Below, piece by piece: positions 45,771-55,854 of a stretch of DNA of 64,000 nucleotides. A program made the translations under genes and the position numbers. Origin of the DNA: Staphylococcus intermedius NCTC 11048. GTDB taxonomy: Bacteria; Bacillota; Bacilli; Staphylococcales; Staphylococcaceae. The stretch is taken from the NCBI RefSeq assembly GCF_002902385.1, contig NZ_PPQH01000004.1, positions 1 to 64,000 of the forward strand. The letters are read 5' to 3'. Below the pieces are notes generated by a model, which made no database searches, was not told where the DNA came from, and saw only the letters and a program-made list of their open reading frames with translations. Position 1 is the stretch's first letter. Each line of letters begins with the position of its first letter.

Positions 45771-45883
45771 CTATCAATTTAAATATATTAATATGTGGCT
45801 GCCACCGTCGTAATCATCATCTTATACTTGATAAAAATGTGATTCATCACCTAGAAATGCAGGTCAAAATTAATGACAATTAA

Positions 45884-45915
45884 AAAATCAGACCTAAAGA
45901 AATCGGTCTGATTTT
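45884..45915. terminator. Bidirectional hairpin in the agaR-MFS gap
   Basis: Perfect 11-bp arms AAAATCAGACC (45884-45894) and GGTCTGATTTT (45905-45915). The 614-base gap (45582-46195) holds this, the two operators and no gene; the MFS gene 3' end faces it, so this may terminate the MFS transcript. Confidence 0.75.
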
Positions 45916-46195
45916 ATATCAACAAGCTTTTTATTAGTTTCAATAGCGTTACAAAGAAATCAGGAATAGACAAAAAGAAATTCAATTTATTTTCTGTGTC
46001 AAAAAATTTTTTATTCTTTTGTTTTTTCAATATCAAACACCAACCGTTTATTAATAATAGCAAATGGTTTATTGTTTCTTCATATATAGTTAGCCATTAA
46101 GTTAACAGATTATCATAAAAAAGTAAGGAGAAGCACAGCACGGTTCAACATTCCCAATATAGACATAGTGAATGTATCAATCTGTTCCCCACCTT

Positions 46196-47386
46196 CTATT
46201 CAAATCGAAAGCCCTTTTTAACCATGCGACTCAAATAGATACAAACGCCCAATATCATTAAAGCAACCATCAAATAAACGACAGCCTGATGATGATTCAA
46301 CACGAGACCGAAAAACAACAGTGCAACAGGCGATGAAATATGTACTAAAGTCTGTTTTAGTGTCATCACGTGCCCTTGATATTGCTTTCCAACCGCCCTT
46401 TGCAAATATATCGAAGTTGGCATTGTCGTCATAGGTTGAGATAAGCCCATCAAGCCATTCAATATAAAGAAAAATAGTGTTGCCACAATCGCGTTCATTT
46501 CAAATGATACTATGATGCCTAAAATCAATATCGTCACGCATTGTAATAGCATTGCGCGTTGATACGTTGACTTCAAATGATCTTTTTCAGGTTCCATCGT
46601 CAATAAAAACGATGCTGCTAACATACCCACTGTATAACCTGACACAACGATGCCAAATTGCACCGCTGACAGTTGTATCAATTGTACAGCCGCGATAGGC
46701 ATGCCTATTGAAAAAACCGTGATTAAAAAGTGTAATACCATCATCATGATGAAGAAATGATGTAACGGTTTCTTAGACTTCAAATAGTGATACCCTTCTC
46801 GTAAACTTTCTTTTATTGATGTACTTTCTAATGCTAACGCTTTATCTAATGGTAAGTTTAATACAAAAAGGATGCCAAGGCCTGCTGTCACAAGGTTGAG
46901 CAGTGCTAACGTTTCGATATTAAAGAAAGCAATCATGATTCCCCCGATGATAGGTGCTAAAAATTGAATGGTTGTGTTGATGGTTTGACTTAATGATAGG
47001 TAGCGTTCGAGATCTTCTTTTACAATTTGATTCACATTCGCATCGATAAACGCTCGGATAGCAACATCTGTCATATTGAGAATAATGCCTAAGATGACAA
47101 TGTAGTTGAAAAACATGTCAAACGCAATGGTGAATATAAATAGAAATATCACATTTAATAATAGTGCGATAATGACCATCAGTTTATTGTGGTAGCGATC
47201 AGCAAAGATACTGAGTAATGGGGTTGTCACAAGTGTAGCAATAACAATAGCAGTTAAATAAATGGTGTAACACATGGTATTGTCCGTATGTTGTAATATG
47301 TAAAATGCGCATGCAAAACTAAAAATACGCGAGCCTATAGATGCGGCAATGTTAAATAAGATCAAGCTGACTGTTCTAATGCTCAT
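46196..47386 (-). CDS. MFS efflux transporter
   Basis: A 396-aa major facilitator with 12 predicted membrane segments. FADRYHNKLMVI between segments 2 and 3 matches the family loop motif. Substrate unknown; the family build resembles macrolide/drug efflux (MefA-like, TMR). Start ATG 47386. It stands alone between terminator-like hairpins. Confidence 0.8.
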   Translation of the reverse strand: MSIRTVSLILFNIAASIGSRIFSFACAFYILQHTDNTMCYTIYLTAIVIATLVTTPLLSIFADRYHNKLMVIIALLLNVIFLFIFTIAFDMFFNYIVILGIILNMTDVAIRAFIDANVNQIVKEDLERYLSLSQTINTTIQFLAPIIGGIMIAFFNIETLALLNLVTAGLGILFVLNLPLDKALALESTSIKESLREGYHYLKSKKPLHHFFIMMMVLHFLITVFSIGMPIAAVQLIQLSAVQFGIVVSGYTVGMLAASFLLTMEPEKDHLKSTYQRAMLLQCVTILILGIIVSFEMNAIVATLFFFILNGLMGLSQPMTTMPTSIYLQRAVGKQYQGHVMTLKQTLVHISSPVALLFFGLVLNHHQAVVYLMVALMILGVCIYLSRMVKKGFRFE

Positions 47387-47536
47387 GATGTTTCTCTCCT
47401 CGCTAAAACCTTATACTATTTATCCCACAGGCCCTGAATTTTGTCAAAAGTGTAACAATTTTAATTTGATTTACAACTATTCATTATTTAATTTTCATAT
47501 TATTTGTATATATAAATGATTTTAAATGCATATAAA

Positions 47537-47579
47537 AAAGCCAACAAAAATCAATACAGGGTTGATTTTCATTGGCTTT
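47537..47579. terminator. Terminator after the ring-cleavage dioxygenase gene
   Basis: AAAGCCAA (47537-47544) pairs with TTGGCTTT (47572-47579); an inner AAAATCAA/TTGATTTT stem strengthens it. T-run on the minus strand. Confidence 0.75.
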
Positions 47580-47611
47580 AATTTTTATTTTAATGTCATA
47601 CTACGACTCGA

Positions 47612-48502
47612 TTAATCTAAGTCAGGAAGGTTCGCTAACAGTTCTTCTCTTTGATTTTCATATTGAGGTGGCAACATAATTTTTTGGCCTAATTGATCTT
47701 TCGGTTCATCACGATCAAAACCTGGAGGAATAGTCGCAAATTCAAAAATGATATGGCCGCGTTCTTTAGTATAAATCGCTTTGAAGTAGTTACGATCTTT
47801 CACTTCAGTCACATGATAACCTTGTGACATTAAATATTTTTGCCATGCAAGGTGTTGTTCATCATTATCTACAGACCATGCGATATGGTGAACTGTACCG
47901 ACACCCCAACGCCCTTCTGGAAGTGGTGTTTTAGGAATAATGATGTGATGTTTCAAATCTCCCGCTGTTTCAAAGTGGAAGTAGTCAGCATCATGTTCAA
48001 GTTCTGTTAAACCTAAATCGTCAACGAGTTCTTTTAAAGTTTCTACAGGGCGTAATGATAATAATACTGAACCGTGGAAACCAAGAATTTTGTTTGTGTC
48101 ACTTTCTTCGTCGCTTTCAACTAATGCGAGATCAAGCCCATGAATGTCTTCAAACTCGATTGTTGGACGACGGAAAGGTTCTGTTTCTGTCGTTTCAACA
48201 TTATTATCGTTTAAACGTTGAATCCAGTAATCTTTAGAGTTTTTAGGAATTCTGAATGCGATACGACCCACTTGGCCGCTACCTACACGACCGTTATAAG
48301 CGTTAGCCCATGGGAAGAATGTCATAATGGTACCTGGGTCTACATTATCATTTGAGAAATATAAATGATACGTACCTGGATCGTCAAAGTTCACTGTTTT
48401 TTTGACTAAACGTAAATTCAACACTTTTTCATAAAAGTCTTTGTTTTCTTTTGGATGTCCTACAATTGCTGAGATATGATGGATATGTTTAATCGGTTCC
48501 AT
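47612..48502 (-). CDS. VOC-family ring-cleaving dioxygenase
   Basis: A 296-aa protein with paired VOC (glyoxalase-fold) domains: opening IKHIHHISAIVGHPKENKDFYEK and second-half GTVHHIAWSVDN, with metal ligands expected at the histidines and IIFEFATIPPGFD. It resembles MhqO-type dioxygenases that act on catechols or quinones in Firmicutes. It is followed upstream by a ferredoxin-like gene, 15 bases apart, in the same operon, suggesting thiol/electrophile defence. No MhqR gene is adjacent. Confidence 0.82.
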   Translation of the reverse strand: MEPIKHIHHISAIVGHPKENKDFYEKVLNLRLVKKTVNFDDPGTYHLYFSNDNVDPGTIMTFFPWANAYNGRVGSGQVGRIAFRIPKNSKDYWIQRLNDNNVETTETEPFRRPTIEFEDIHGLDLALVESDEESDTNKILGFHGSVLLSLRPVETLKELVDDLGLTELEHDADYFHFETAGDLKHHIIIPKTPLPEGRWGVGTVHHIAWSVDNDEQHLAWQKYLMSQGYHVTEVKDRNYFKAIYTKERGHIIFEFATIPPGFDRDEPKDQLGQKIMLPPQYENQREELLANLPDLD

Positions 48503-48517
48503 TATCTCTGCCTCCTT

Positions 48518-48961
48518 TTACTTGTCGATTTCTTCATCTTGAATGGGTTTGTAAAATTGTTCTTTGTCGCCTTGACCGCTGAAACTTTTACTATAAAACG
48601 GTGGATTGTCCGTATTAGATTCATCGCTAGTTAAAATGGCACGATTTAAATGCATCACTTCACCGTTGTGCACTAAATCAAAGTCACCATACATAAAAAT
48701 TTCGCCGTCGTCCCCATACGCGACTCTTGTTTGAGCATGTGTTTCTTGTTCATTTGATGGAAGTTCATACGTTAACGCACCGCTCGGACATCGTTCAACC
48801 ACTTTGACAACATCCTCTACAGCCGCGTTATCCGGTTGTATCCAAGGTCTTTTTTCCACATCAAATACTTCTCCTAAACCACGTACGCATTCCGTTGCAT
48901 GTACGCAACGTTTAGGCTCGAAATACACATTAATTTTTTCGCCCGTATACTGCTTTGCCAT
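48518..48961 (-). CDS. YjdI-like 4Fe-4S protein with a degenerate CDGSH tail
   Basis: A 147-aa protein. The N-terminal domain (1-70) is a Fer4_19/YjdI mono-cluster ferredoxin with Cys19, Cys25 and Cys58 (CVHATEC, RCPSG). The C-terminal half aligns by eye with a CDGSH iron-sulphur domain, but none of the C-x-C...CDxxH ligands are present (residues LTSDESNTDNPPFYSKSF). It may have lost that cluster. The start is taken at ATG 48961 behind GGAGTGGGGA. Co-transcribed with the dioxygenase. Confidence 0.72.
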   Translation of the reverse strand: MAKQYTGEKINVYFEPKRCVHATECVRGLGEVFDVEKRPWIQPDNAAVEDVVKVVERCPSGALTYELPSNEQETHAQTRVAYGDDGEIFMYGDFDLVHNGEVMHLNRAILTSDESNTDNPPFYSKSFSGQGDKEQFYKPIQDEEIDK

Positions 48962-49110
48962 GTTCCCCACTCCATTCTCAATACTGTAATAGATGCGTTT
49001 GACCATTAATACATTAACGTCTATAATCTAATCATATCAGTATAAATATTATACTCTTAAAGATTCGCAAGAGTAAAGTAAACAACCTTTGTCAACAAGG
49101 AGGCTTTAAC

Positions 49111-49596
49111 ATGGAAGGACAAATCATTCCAGGCGTAGGGACAAAGTACAGTCTCACTACCGCTAACAACGAAATTGTGCACGTGATTTTACATTATAAT
49201 GGTAAACGAGAAATTTACATTACTGACGATGATGAAGATGTCATCGCGAACATTGGGTTAAATGAAAGTGAAGCACGTGAAATTGCGTTAAAGCTTATGG
49301 ATGTCAACCACGATACAATGGAAAAACAAGCTTTCGAACGTTTTACACTGTTGCGTAAACAAATGCTCGTAGACTGGATCAAAGTCGGTCAACTTTCTCC
49401 ATTAAAAGGGCTTAACATTGCACAAGCTGAACATCGTGTTCCGAATGGTGTGAACATCGTCGGGATTAGCCGTGGTTCAGATATTATTCCAAAACCTGAC
49501 TCAAGCGAACTGATACATGAAGGAGATATCTTACTCGTCATTGGATACAATGATGCAGTTTCAGAATTCGAAGCCGCTTGTCGTCCACAAGGATAG
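49111..49596 (+). CDS. khtT: K+/H+ antiporter regulatory subunit (KhtT-like)
   Basis: A 161-aa protein. Its C-terminal RCK_C/TrkA-C domain (about 85-158; VVGISRGSDIIPKPDS) binds a ligand such as a nucleotide. In Bacillus this subunit gates KhtU. Start ATG 49111 behind AGGAGG. It is followed after five bases by khtU. No khtS-like gene precedes it. Confidence 0.85.
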   Translation: MEGQIIPGVGTKYSLTTANNEIVHVILHYNGKREIYITDDDEDVIANIGLNESEAREIALKLMDVNHDTMEKQAFERFTLLRKQMLVDWIKVGQLSPLKGLNIAQAEHRVPNGVNIVGISRGSDIIPKPDSSELIHEGDILLVIGYNDAVSEFEAACRPQG

Positions 49597-49601
49597 TGCC
49601 T

Positions 49602-50774
49602 ATGGATTTTTCTAACGTGTCTGAAGTCCTACTCAGTGGGCTCTTAATTTCACTCCTTTTTATTAGCGCTTATCTTGCCAATCGCATTTCAGCACCTGAT
49701 ATTATTATCTTTTTACTTATCGGCATCGGGCTCGCGTTCTTTGTGAGCCATTCTGAAATATTAGAGTTTGCTGCAGAAGTGGGTATTGTGTTGATGTTTT
49801 TCATGCTCGGGATGGAATTCCCTGTCAATCAACTCAAAAAACTCGCCTTAAATATTTATAAAGCGGGATTATTAGACCTCTTTTTATCATTCGGTGTGAC
49901 TGTAGTATTACTGCTTATCATGAAGCAACCGATTGAGATTGCCTTATTGTTAGGTGGCGTCGTTTATGCGACAAGTTCATCAATTACCGTGAAACTCCTG
50001 GAGAAAAACAATCGAATGACCACCAAAGATTCTAACTTCGTCCTCGGTTTACTCGTTTTTGAGGATATTGTTTCTCCATTACTCGTGACGATTATCGCAA
50101 GTCTATTCATGAGTCAAGCACTAACTGCAACAACCTTGTCACTCGTACTCGTAAAAATTATTGTATTGCTCGCTGGTGCCATTCTCATCGGACAATTTAT
50201 ATTCAGAAAGCTTGGAACTTTTGTCGATAAATATGTCAACGAAGATTTCTTTATTTTGTTTATGGTTGGGATTAGCTTAACTTATGCAGGAATTGCGATT
50301 CAACTCGGCCTATCAGAAGTATTCGGCGCCTTTTTAGCCGGAATTATGTTAGCTGAAATACGTAAAACAGCCATGTTGCAACAAACCGTACGTAATTTAC
50401 GTGACCTCTTAATGCCGATTTTCTTTATTAACTTTGGGCTATCGATTGAACTGACTTCCGGTATTTCAATGGTCAACGTTTTAATCGTACTCGTCATCTG
50501 GTCAGTCCTATCTAAACTTATTGTCGGTTATGTCGGAGGAAAACAGTTTGGGCTCAACAACGTGCCTGCATTAAGAGCAGGGTTGTCCTTCACACAGCGC
50601 GGTGAATTTTCAATGATTATCGCTGGATTCGCCTCGACCCAAATTAAAACATTGAGCGGGGTCTTCATACTCATCTCCGCCATTATCGGTGTGACACTCT
50701 TCCAATTCGCACCGAAAATTGCAAAGCGCGTGTTTAAAAAAGAGAAAAAAGCAACCCTTCCAGGTAAAATATAA
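49602..50774 (+). CDS. khtU: K+/H+ antiporter (KhtU-like, CPA2)
   Basis: A 390-aa CPA2-family cation/proton antiporter with about 12 membrane segments (GMEFPVNQLKK, SSITVKLLEKN, FEDIVSPLLV, GAFLAGIMLAE motifs). It expels K+ (or Na+) in exchange for H+ under KhtT control. The start is taken at ATG 49602, after AAGGA; a TTG start at 49578 would overlap khtT. The dimeric partner gene lies directly upstream. Confidence 0.88.
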   Translation: MDFSNVSEVLLSGLLISLLFISAYLANRISAPDIIIFLLIGIGLAFFVSHSEILEFAAEVGIVLMFFMLGMEFPVNQLKKLALNIYKAGLLDLFLSFGVTVVLLLIMKQPIEIALLLGGVVYATSSSITVKLLEKNNRMTTKDSNFVLGLLVFEDIVSPLLVTIIASLFMSQALTATTLSLVLVKIIVLLAGAILIGQFIFRKLGTFVDKYVNEDFFILFMVGISLTYAGIAIQLGLSEVFGAFLAGIMLAEIRKTAMLQQTVRNLRDLLMPIFFINFGLSIELTSGISMVNVLIVLVIWSVLSKLIVGYVGGKQFGLNNVPALRAGLSFTQRGEFSMIIAGFASTQIKTLSGVFILISAIIGVTLFQFAPKIAKRVFKKEKKATLPGKI

Positions 50775-51256
50775 GCCTGTCAGTGTCATTTGAAAATTTA
50801 ATATGCTTAATACCATTGCCCTCATCGATCAACACTTTGAATGTCACGATTGTTATCATGGACGCACTGATTTAAGGGACTTGCCTCAATTCAATCCGGC
50901 TATGTCTATTCCCTCAAACGTCTCGTCCGTTTTCACAACATGATTTCAAAAATTGGGAATCCATGAGGGCAAATTTTTATGCCTTCTTCACCCCAACAAC
51001 TTTTACATTTCAATCTTCTTTTTCTCCCATCTTAATCACACGAGTCTTTAGTTCACTTCCCCTTATCCTCGTTCCTTTTTATGCAAAGTAAAAAAGAAAA
51101 ACACGTATTGCTATTTATTTTCAAACAAAACATCTCTCAAAAACAGATGAATGATCCCAGCATCCTCATTTTCTCCTTTCAACGCGCACACTTCAGATTG
51201 TGTACCTAGACGAGACTCCTGAGCAAACAACTGGTCCGCAAAATCTACCACAAAAA
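50775..51256. other. Intergenic region before malK
   Basis: About 480 bases without a gene. It contains a weak copy of the dispersed repeat (50872-50892) and an apparently decayed relic of the associated sequence (about 51190-51230). Confidence 0.4.
50872..50892. repeat. Dispersed intergenic repeat, copy B (weak)
   Basis: Shares ATTGAGGCAAGTCCC (on the minus strand) with copies at 29049 and 63494; the flanking part is diverged. Confidence 0.45.
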
Positions 51257-51270
51257 TGTAATCGTTTTCA
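51257..51270. promoter_or_regulatory. MalR operator-like site O1
   Basis: TGTAATCGTTTTCA, an imperfect LacI-type operator. It lies 22 bases before the -35 box of malK. Confidence 0.55.
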
Positions 51271-51278
51271 AATTTGAA

Positions 51279-51305
51279 TTGACAGGAGCAAAACAGGAAT
51301 ATAAA
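51279..51305 (+). promoter_or_regulatory. malKEFG promoter
   Basis: TTGACA (51279-51284) and TATAAA (51300-51305), spacing 15 (17 to TAAACT). It is flanked by the two LacI-type sites. Confidence 0.6.
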
Positions 51306-51310
51306 CTATT

Positions 51311-51324
51311 TGTAAACGATTACA
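51311..51324. promoter_or_regulatory. MalR operator-like site O2
   Basis: TGTAAACGATTACA, near-perfect palindrome just downstream of the -10, in place to block initiation of malK. Resembles the site at 60799. Confidence 0.75.
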
Positions 51325-51352
51325 AAATTTAATCTTTACAGGGGGTATAGCT

Positions 51353-52450
51353 ATGCCTGAGTTAAAATTGTCACATGTCAAAAAAGTTTACGATAACAAC
51401 AACACGGTCGTTAAAGATTTTAATCTCGACATTTCCGATAAGGAGTTCATCGTTTTTGTAGGGCCATCTGGTTGTGGGAAGTCTACAACATTACGTATGA
51501 TTGCAGGGCTTGAATCCATTACAGGGGGAGATTTTTATATCGATGGGCAACGTATGAATGACGTTGAACCAAAAAACCGTGACATTGCGATGGTGTTCCA
51601 AAACTATGCACTTTATCCACATATGACGGTTTATGAAAATATGGCGTTCGGGCTCAAACTACGCAAGTTCGACAAGGCTGAAATCGACAAACGTGTCAAA
51701 GAAGCAGCTGAAATTTTAGGGCTGACAGATTATTTGAGCCGTAAACCAAAAGCACTTTCTGGTGGGCAACGTCAGCGTGTTGCATTAGGTCGTGCTATTG
51801 TTCGTGATGCGAAAGTCTTTTTAATGGATGAACCTTTATCTAACCTTGACGCTAAATTACGTGTTCAAATGCGTACAGAAATTTTAAAACTCCACCACCG
51901 CCTGAACACAACGACAATTTACGTGACACATGATCAAACAGAAGCTTTAACAATGGCGACACGTATCGTCGTATTGAAAGAGGGTCACATTATGCAAATC
52001 GGTACGCCACGTGAAATTTATGATACACCTGACAACATTTTCGTCGCACAATTTATCGGCTCACCTGCCATGAACATGATAGATGTCACAGTGACTGCCC
52101 AAGGGATTCAAATCGGTACAAAACTATTCAAATTAGCACATAAAAAGTTTGAAAAGCTAAAAGAGAAAGGCTTTGAAAATCAAACTGTGACACTTGGTAT
52201 CCGTCCTGAAGATATTCATGAAGAACCTATTTTTATTCAAACGTCACCAGAAACAGCTTTCGAATCTAAAGTCATCGTTTCTGAGCTATTAGGTTCTGAA
52301 ATTATGGTGCACACGCAATTTGTGCAACATGAAATCATCGCTAAACTCGACGCGCGTACAAAAGTATCAGCAGGTGAAACATTGACACTCGCATTTGATA
52401 TGAATAAATGTCACTTCTTTAATCCAGAAAATGGAAAACGTATCGTATAA
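51353..52450 (+). CDS. Maltodextrin ABC transporter ATPase (MsmX/MalK-like)
   Basis: A 365-aa sugar-ABC ATPase: Walker A GPSGCGKST (36-44 region), signature LSGGQRQRVALGRAIVR, Walker B KVFLMDEPLSNLD, H-loop YVTHDQTEA, and a C-terminal OB-like regulatory domain. It powers MalFG. First gene of malK-E-F-G, 12 bases before malE. Confidence 0.92.
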   Translation: MPELKLSHVKKVYDNNNTVVKDFNLDISDKEFIVFVGPSGCGKSTTLRMIAGLESITGGDFYIDGQRMNDVEPKNRDIAMVFQNYALYPHMTVYENMAFGLKLRKFDKAEIDKRVKEAAEILGLTDYLSRKPKALSGGQRQRVALGRAIVRDAKVFLMDEPLSNLDAKLRVQMRTEILKLHHRLNTTTIYVTHDQTEALTMATRIVVLKEGHIMQIGTPREIYDTPDNIFVAQFIGSPAMNMIDVTVTAQGIQIGTKLFKLAHKKFEKLKEKGFENQTVTLGIRPEDIHEEPIFIQTSPETAFESKVIVSELLGSEIMVHTQFVQHEIIAKLDARTKVSAGETLTLAFDMNKCHFFNPENGKRIV

Positions 52451-52462
52451 GGGGGGATACAC

Positions 52463-53722
52463 ATGAACAAGATGTTGAAAGCAGCACTCTTGGTTATCAC
52501 CGTGCTTTTCGTCTTATCGGCTTGTGGCCCTAACCGTTCACAAAAAGACATTGAAGCAGCATTAAACCGTGATAATTCAAAAGAAAAGCCTGAACAACTC
52601 ACAATGTGGGTCGATGGCGATGCACAAATGGCTTTTTACAAAAAAATTACAGCACAATATACGAAAAAGACCGGTATTCCAGTCCGTCTCGTAAATGTCG
52701 CACAAAATGATCAGTTAGAAAATCTATCCTTGGATGCGCCGGCTGGTAAAGGACCAGACCTCTTTTTCTTAGCACATGACAATACAGGTAGTGCGTATCT
52801 ACAAGGGCTCGCTGCCGAACTGGACTTTACGGATGAACAATTGAAAGGCTTTAACAAGCAAGCTTTACGTGCACTCAATTACGACAACAAACAACTTGCT
52901 TTACCGTCTATCGTTGAGTCAACAGCATTACTTTACAACAAAAAATATGTTAAAACGGCACCTAAAACGATTCAAGAAGTCGAAGCCAATGCCGACCGTA
53001 TTAACAAACCTGATGAGCATCAATACGGCTTTTTATTTGATGGTCGTGATCCGTATTTTAACTATCCATTTATGTTTAACAGCAATAACTATGTATTCAA
53101 GAAAATTGGCGATAAGTATGATGTACATCAAACTGGCATCAATGATCCACAAGTCATTAAAAATGGTAAACGTCTGCAAAAATGGTACGAAAAAGGTTAC
53201 TTACCGAAAGCAGCGAATCATAACATTATGATTGGTTTATTCAAAGATGGGCAAGTCGGCCAGTTTGTGACAGGACCGTGGAACCTTACAGAATTCCAAC
53301 AAACATTAGGTGATGACCTTGGTGTGACAACATTGCCGTCTGATAACGGTATGAAGATGAGACCGTATCTCGGTGTACGGGGTTGGTATTTATCGGAGTA
53401 TAGCAAATCTAAATATTGGGCGAAAGATTTAATGTTGTATTTAACAAGTCGAGATACACTTCAAAAATATACAGATGAACGCAATGAAATTACAGGCCGT
53501 CTCGATGTGAAATCATCTAATCCGAACTTAAAAGCTTTTGAAGAACAAGCTAAAAATGCCGAACCAATGCCAAACATACCTGAAATGAGACAAGTGTGGA
53601 CACCAATGGCCAATGCAAGTACGTTCATTTCAGAAGGTCAAGATCCTAAACAAGCATTGGAAGACGCCAATCGAGATATTCAACAAAACATTAAAATACT
53701 TCAACCGAACGATAACAAATAG
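52463..53722 (+). CDS. malE: Maltodextrin-binding lipoprotein
   Basis: A 419-aa extracellular binding protein with signal peptide and lipobox LSAC (Cys21), then a bilobed MalE fold (TMWVDGDAQMAFYKKI; VGQFVTGPWNLTEFQQTL; MPNIPEMRQVWTPM). It captures maltose/maltodextrins for MalFGK. Start ATG 52463 after AAGGGGGG. Confidence 0.9.
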   Translation: MNKMLKAALLVITVLFVLSACGPNRSQKDIEAALNRDNSKEKPEQLTMWVDGDAQMAFYKKITAQYTKKTGIPVRLVNVAQNDQLENLSLDAPAGKGPDLFFLAHDNTGSAYLQGLAAELDFTDEQLKGFNKQALRALNYDNKQLALPSIVESTALLYNKKYVKTAPKTIQEVEANADRINKPDEHQYGFLFDGRDPYFNYPFMFNSNNYVFKKIGDKYDVHQTGINDPQVIKNGKRLQKWYEKGYLPKAANHNIMIGLFKDGQVGQFVTGPWNLTEFQQTLGDDLGVTTLPSDNGMKMRPYLGVRGWYLSEYSKSKYWAKDLMLYLTSRDTLQKYTDERNEITGRLDVKSSNPNLKAFEEQAKNAEPMPNIPEMRQVWTPMANASTFISEGQDPKQALEDANRDIQQNIKILQPNDNK

Positions 53723-53736
53723 AAAGGAGTCGCCCT

Positions 53737-55005
53737 ATGAATCAACGAAATGCCAAATTAGCCGCAATGCTCTCTATCATTCCTGGACTCGGGCAATTCT
53801 ATAATAAGCAAATCGTCAAAGGCTTATGTTGCCTCATCTTTTTTATCAGCTTTATTTCTGTATTCTACCAATTTTTTAACATTGGGTTTTGGGGACTCTT
53901 CACATTAGGAACTGTTCCTAAGTTAGATGATTCACGTGTCCTATTAGCACAAGGGATTATTTCACTATTACTCATTGCATTTGCGCTTACACTATATATT
54001 GTGAACATCATCGACGCTTACCGCACAGCCGAACGTTTTAATCGTGGCGAAGAAATTAAAGAGCCCAAAGCACGTCGTATTGCAGCATGGGATAAGACAT
54101 TTCCATACTTACTCATTTCGCCTGGTATGTTTTTACTCGTATTTATCGTTGTCTTCCCATTATTATTTATGGGTGCGGTCGCATTTACAAATTACAACTT
54201 ATACCATGCACCTCCCCGTCATACATTAGAATGGGTCGGTTTTGACAACTTTAAAACGTTATTCACTATCGACATTTGGCGTCACACATTTTTTAGTGTC
54301 ATCACGTGGACGATTGTGTGGACACTTGTCGCAACAACATTACAAATTGCATTAGGCTTGTTTTTAGCTATTATTGTGAATCACCCACTCGTGAAGTTCA
54401 AACGTCTTATTCGTACGGTGCTAATTTTACCGTGGGCTGTTCCGGCATTCGTAACAATCTTAATTTTCGCAGCCTTATTCAACGACGAATTCGGTGCGAT
54501 TAACAATACCATTTTACAACCATTATTAGGTGTTGCACCGGCTTGGTTAAATGATCCGTTTTGGACAAAAGTGGCTTTAATCGCAATTCAAACATGGCTC
54601 GGCTTCCCATTTGTATTCGCCCTGTTCACTGGTGTATTACAAAGTATTTCGCCAGATTGGTATGAAGCTGCAGACATCGATGGTGCATCAAGTTGGCAAA
54701 AATTCCGTCAAATTACGTTGCCACACGTCCTATTTGCAACTGCACCATTACTCATTATGCAATATGCAGGAAACTTTAATAACTTTAACTTAATTTACCT
54801 CTTTAATGAAGGTGGACCGCCTGTACCAGGGCAAAACGCAGGCAGTACCGACATCTTAATTTCTTGGGTATACAGTTTAACTTTCGAATTCAATAACTTT
54901 AACATGGGTGCTGTCGTATCACTCATTATCGGCTTTATCGTCGCAATTATCGCATTTTTACAATTCAGACGTACAAGTACATTCAAAGACGAGGGAGGGA
55001 TTTAA
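53737..55005 (+). CDS. malF: Maltodextrin permease subunit
   Basis: A 422-aa permease with an extra N-terminal segment pair (about 20-95) followed by the six-segment ABC core. The EAA loop is EAADIDGASSWQKFRQITLPH. Start ATG 53737 behind AAAGGAG. Confidence 0.92.
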   Translation: MNQRNAKLAAMLSIIPGLGQFYNKQIVKGLCCLIFFISFISVFYQFFNIGFWGLFTLGTVPKLDDSRVLLAQGIISLLLIAFALTLYIVNIIDAYRTAERFNRGEEIKEPKARRIAAWDKTFPYLLISPGMFLLVFIVVFPLLFMGAVAFTNYNLYHAPPRHTLEWVGFDNFKTLFTIDIWRHTFFSVITWTIVWTLVATTLQIALGLFLAIIVNHPLVKFKRLIRTVLILPWAVPAFVTILIFAALFNDEFGAINNTILQPLLGVAPAWLNDPFWTKVALIAIQTWLGFPFVFALFTGVLQSISPDWYEAADIDGASSWQKFRQITLPHVLFATAPLLIMQYAGNFNNFNLIYLFNEGGPPVPGQNAGSTDILISWVYSLTFEFNNFNMGAVVSLIIGFIVAIIAFLQFRRTSTFKDEGGI

Positions 55006-55006
55006 T

Positions 55007-55846
55007 ATGAATCAAAAGAAAAAAGTGTGGAAAGCAATTGGTATTTATGGCTTTATCGCTTTCATGTTTGTCATCATTTTATATCCATTGCTTTGGACGT
55101 TCGGCATCTCGCTTAATCCGGGCACGACACTTTACGGTGCTAAGATGATTCCAGACAATGCGACTTTTGCCAATTACATCTATTTACTGACAGATGAAAA
55201 CAGCCAATATTTAACATGGTATAAAAACACTTTGCTCGTCGCTTCAGCTAATGCATTGTTTAGTGTGATTTTTGTTACACTTACAGCCTATGCATTTTCT
55301 AGATATCGCTTTGTAGGACGAAAATACGGGTTAATCACGTTTCTTATCTTACAAATGTTCCCTGTCCTCATGGCGATGGTTGCGATTTATATCTTACTCA
55401 ATACTATTGGTCTACTCGATTCTTTACTCGGTTTAACAATCGTGTATATCGGCGGTTCGATTCCAATGAACGCCTTCCTTGTTAAAGGTTATTTCGATAC
55501 GATACCAAAAGAACTCGATGAATCTGCAAAAATTGACGGTGCGGGCCATATGCGTATTTTTATTCAAATTATGTTACCACTCGCAAAACCGATTTTAGCA
55601 GTCGTTGCATTATTTAATTTTATGGGACCATTCATGGATTTTATCTTACCGAAAATCCTCTTACGTAGCCCTGAGAAATATACGTTAGCTGTTGGGTTGT
55701 TTAACTTTATTAATCATCAGTATGCGAATAATTTCACTGTCTTTGCAGCTGGCGCGATCATGATTGCATTGCCTATTTCAATCGTGTTCTTATTCTTACA
55801 AAAGTATTTAGTTTCAGGATTAACAGCTGGCGCAACAAAAGGTTAA
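55007..55846 (+). CDS. malG: Maltodextrin permease subunit
   Basis: A 279-aa permease with six membrane segments and an EAA loop (ELDESAKIDGAGHMRIFIQI). Pairs with MalF. The start is taken at ATG 55007 after GAGGGAGG; the open frame upstream to 54908 overlaps malF. Gap to malF two bases. Confidence 0.92.
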   Translation: MNQKKKVWKAIGIYGFIAFMFVIILYPLLWTFGISLNPGTTLYGAKMIPDNATFANYIYLLTDENSQYLTWYKNTLLVASANALFSVIFVTLTAYAFSRYRFVGRKYGLITFLILQMFPVLMAMVAIYILLNTIGLLDSLLGLTIVYIGGSIPMNAFLVKGYFDTIPKELDESAKIDGAGHMRIFIQIMLPLAKPILAVVALFNFMGPFMDFILPKILLRSPEKYTLAVGLFNFINHQYANNFTVFAAGAIMIALPISIVFLFLQKYLVSGLTAGATKG

Positions 55847-55854
55847 AAGTTAAA

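Noticed and set aside
50610-50825. Minus-strand frame overlapping the khtU 3' end
   Set aside because: Shadow of khtU with no start signal.
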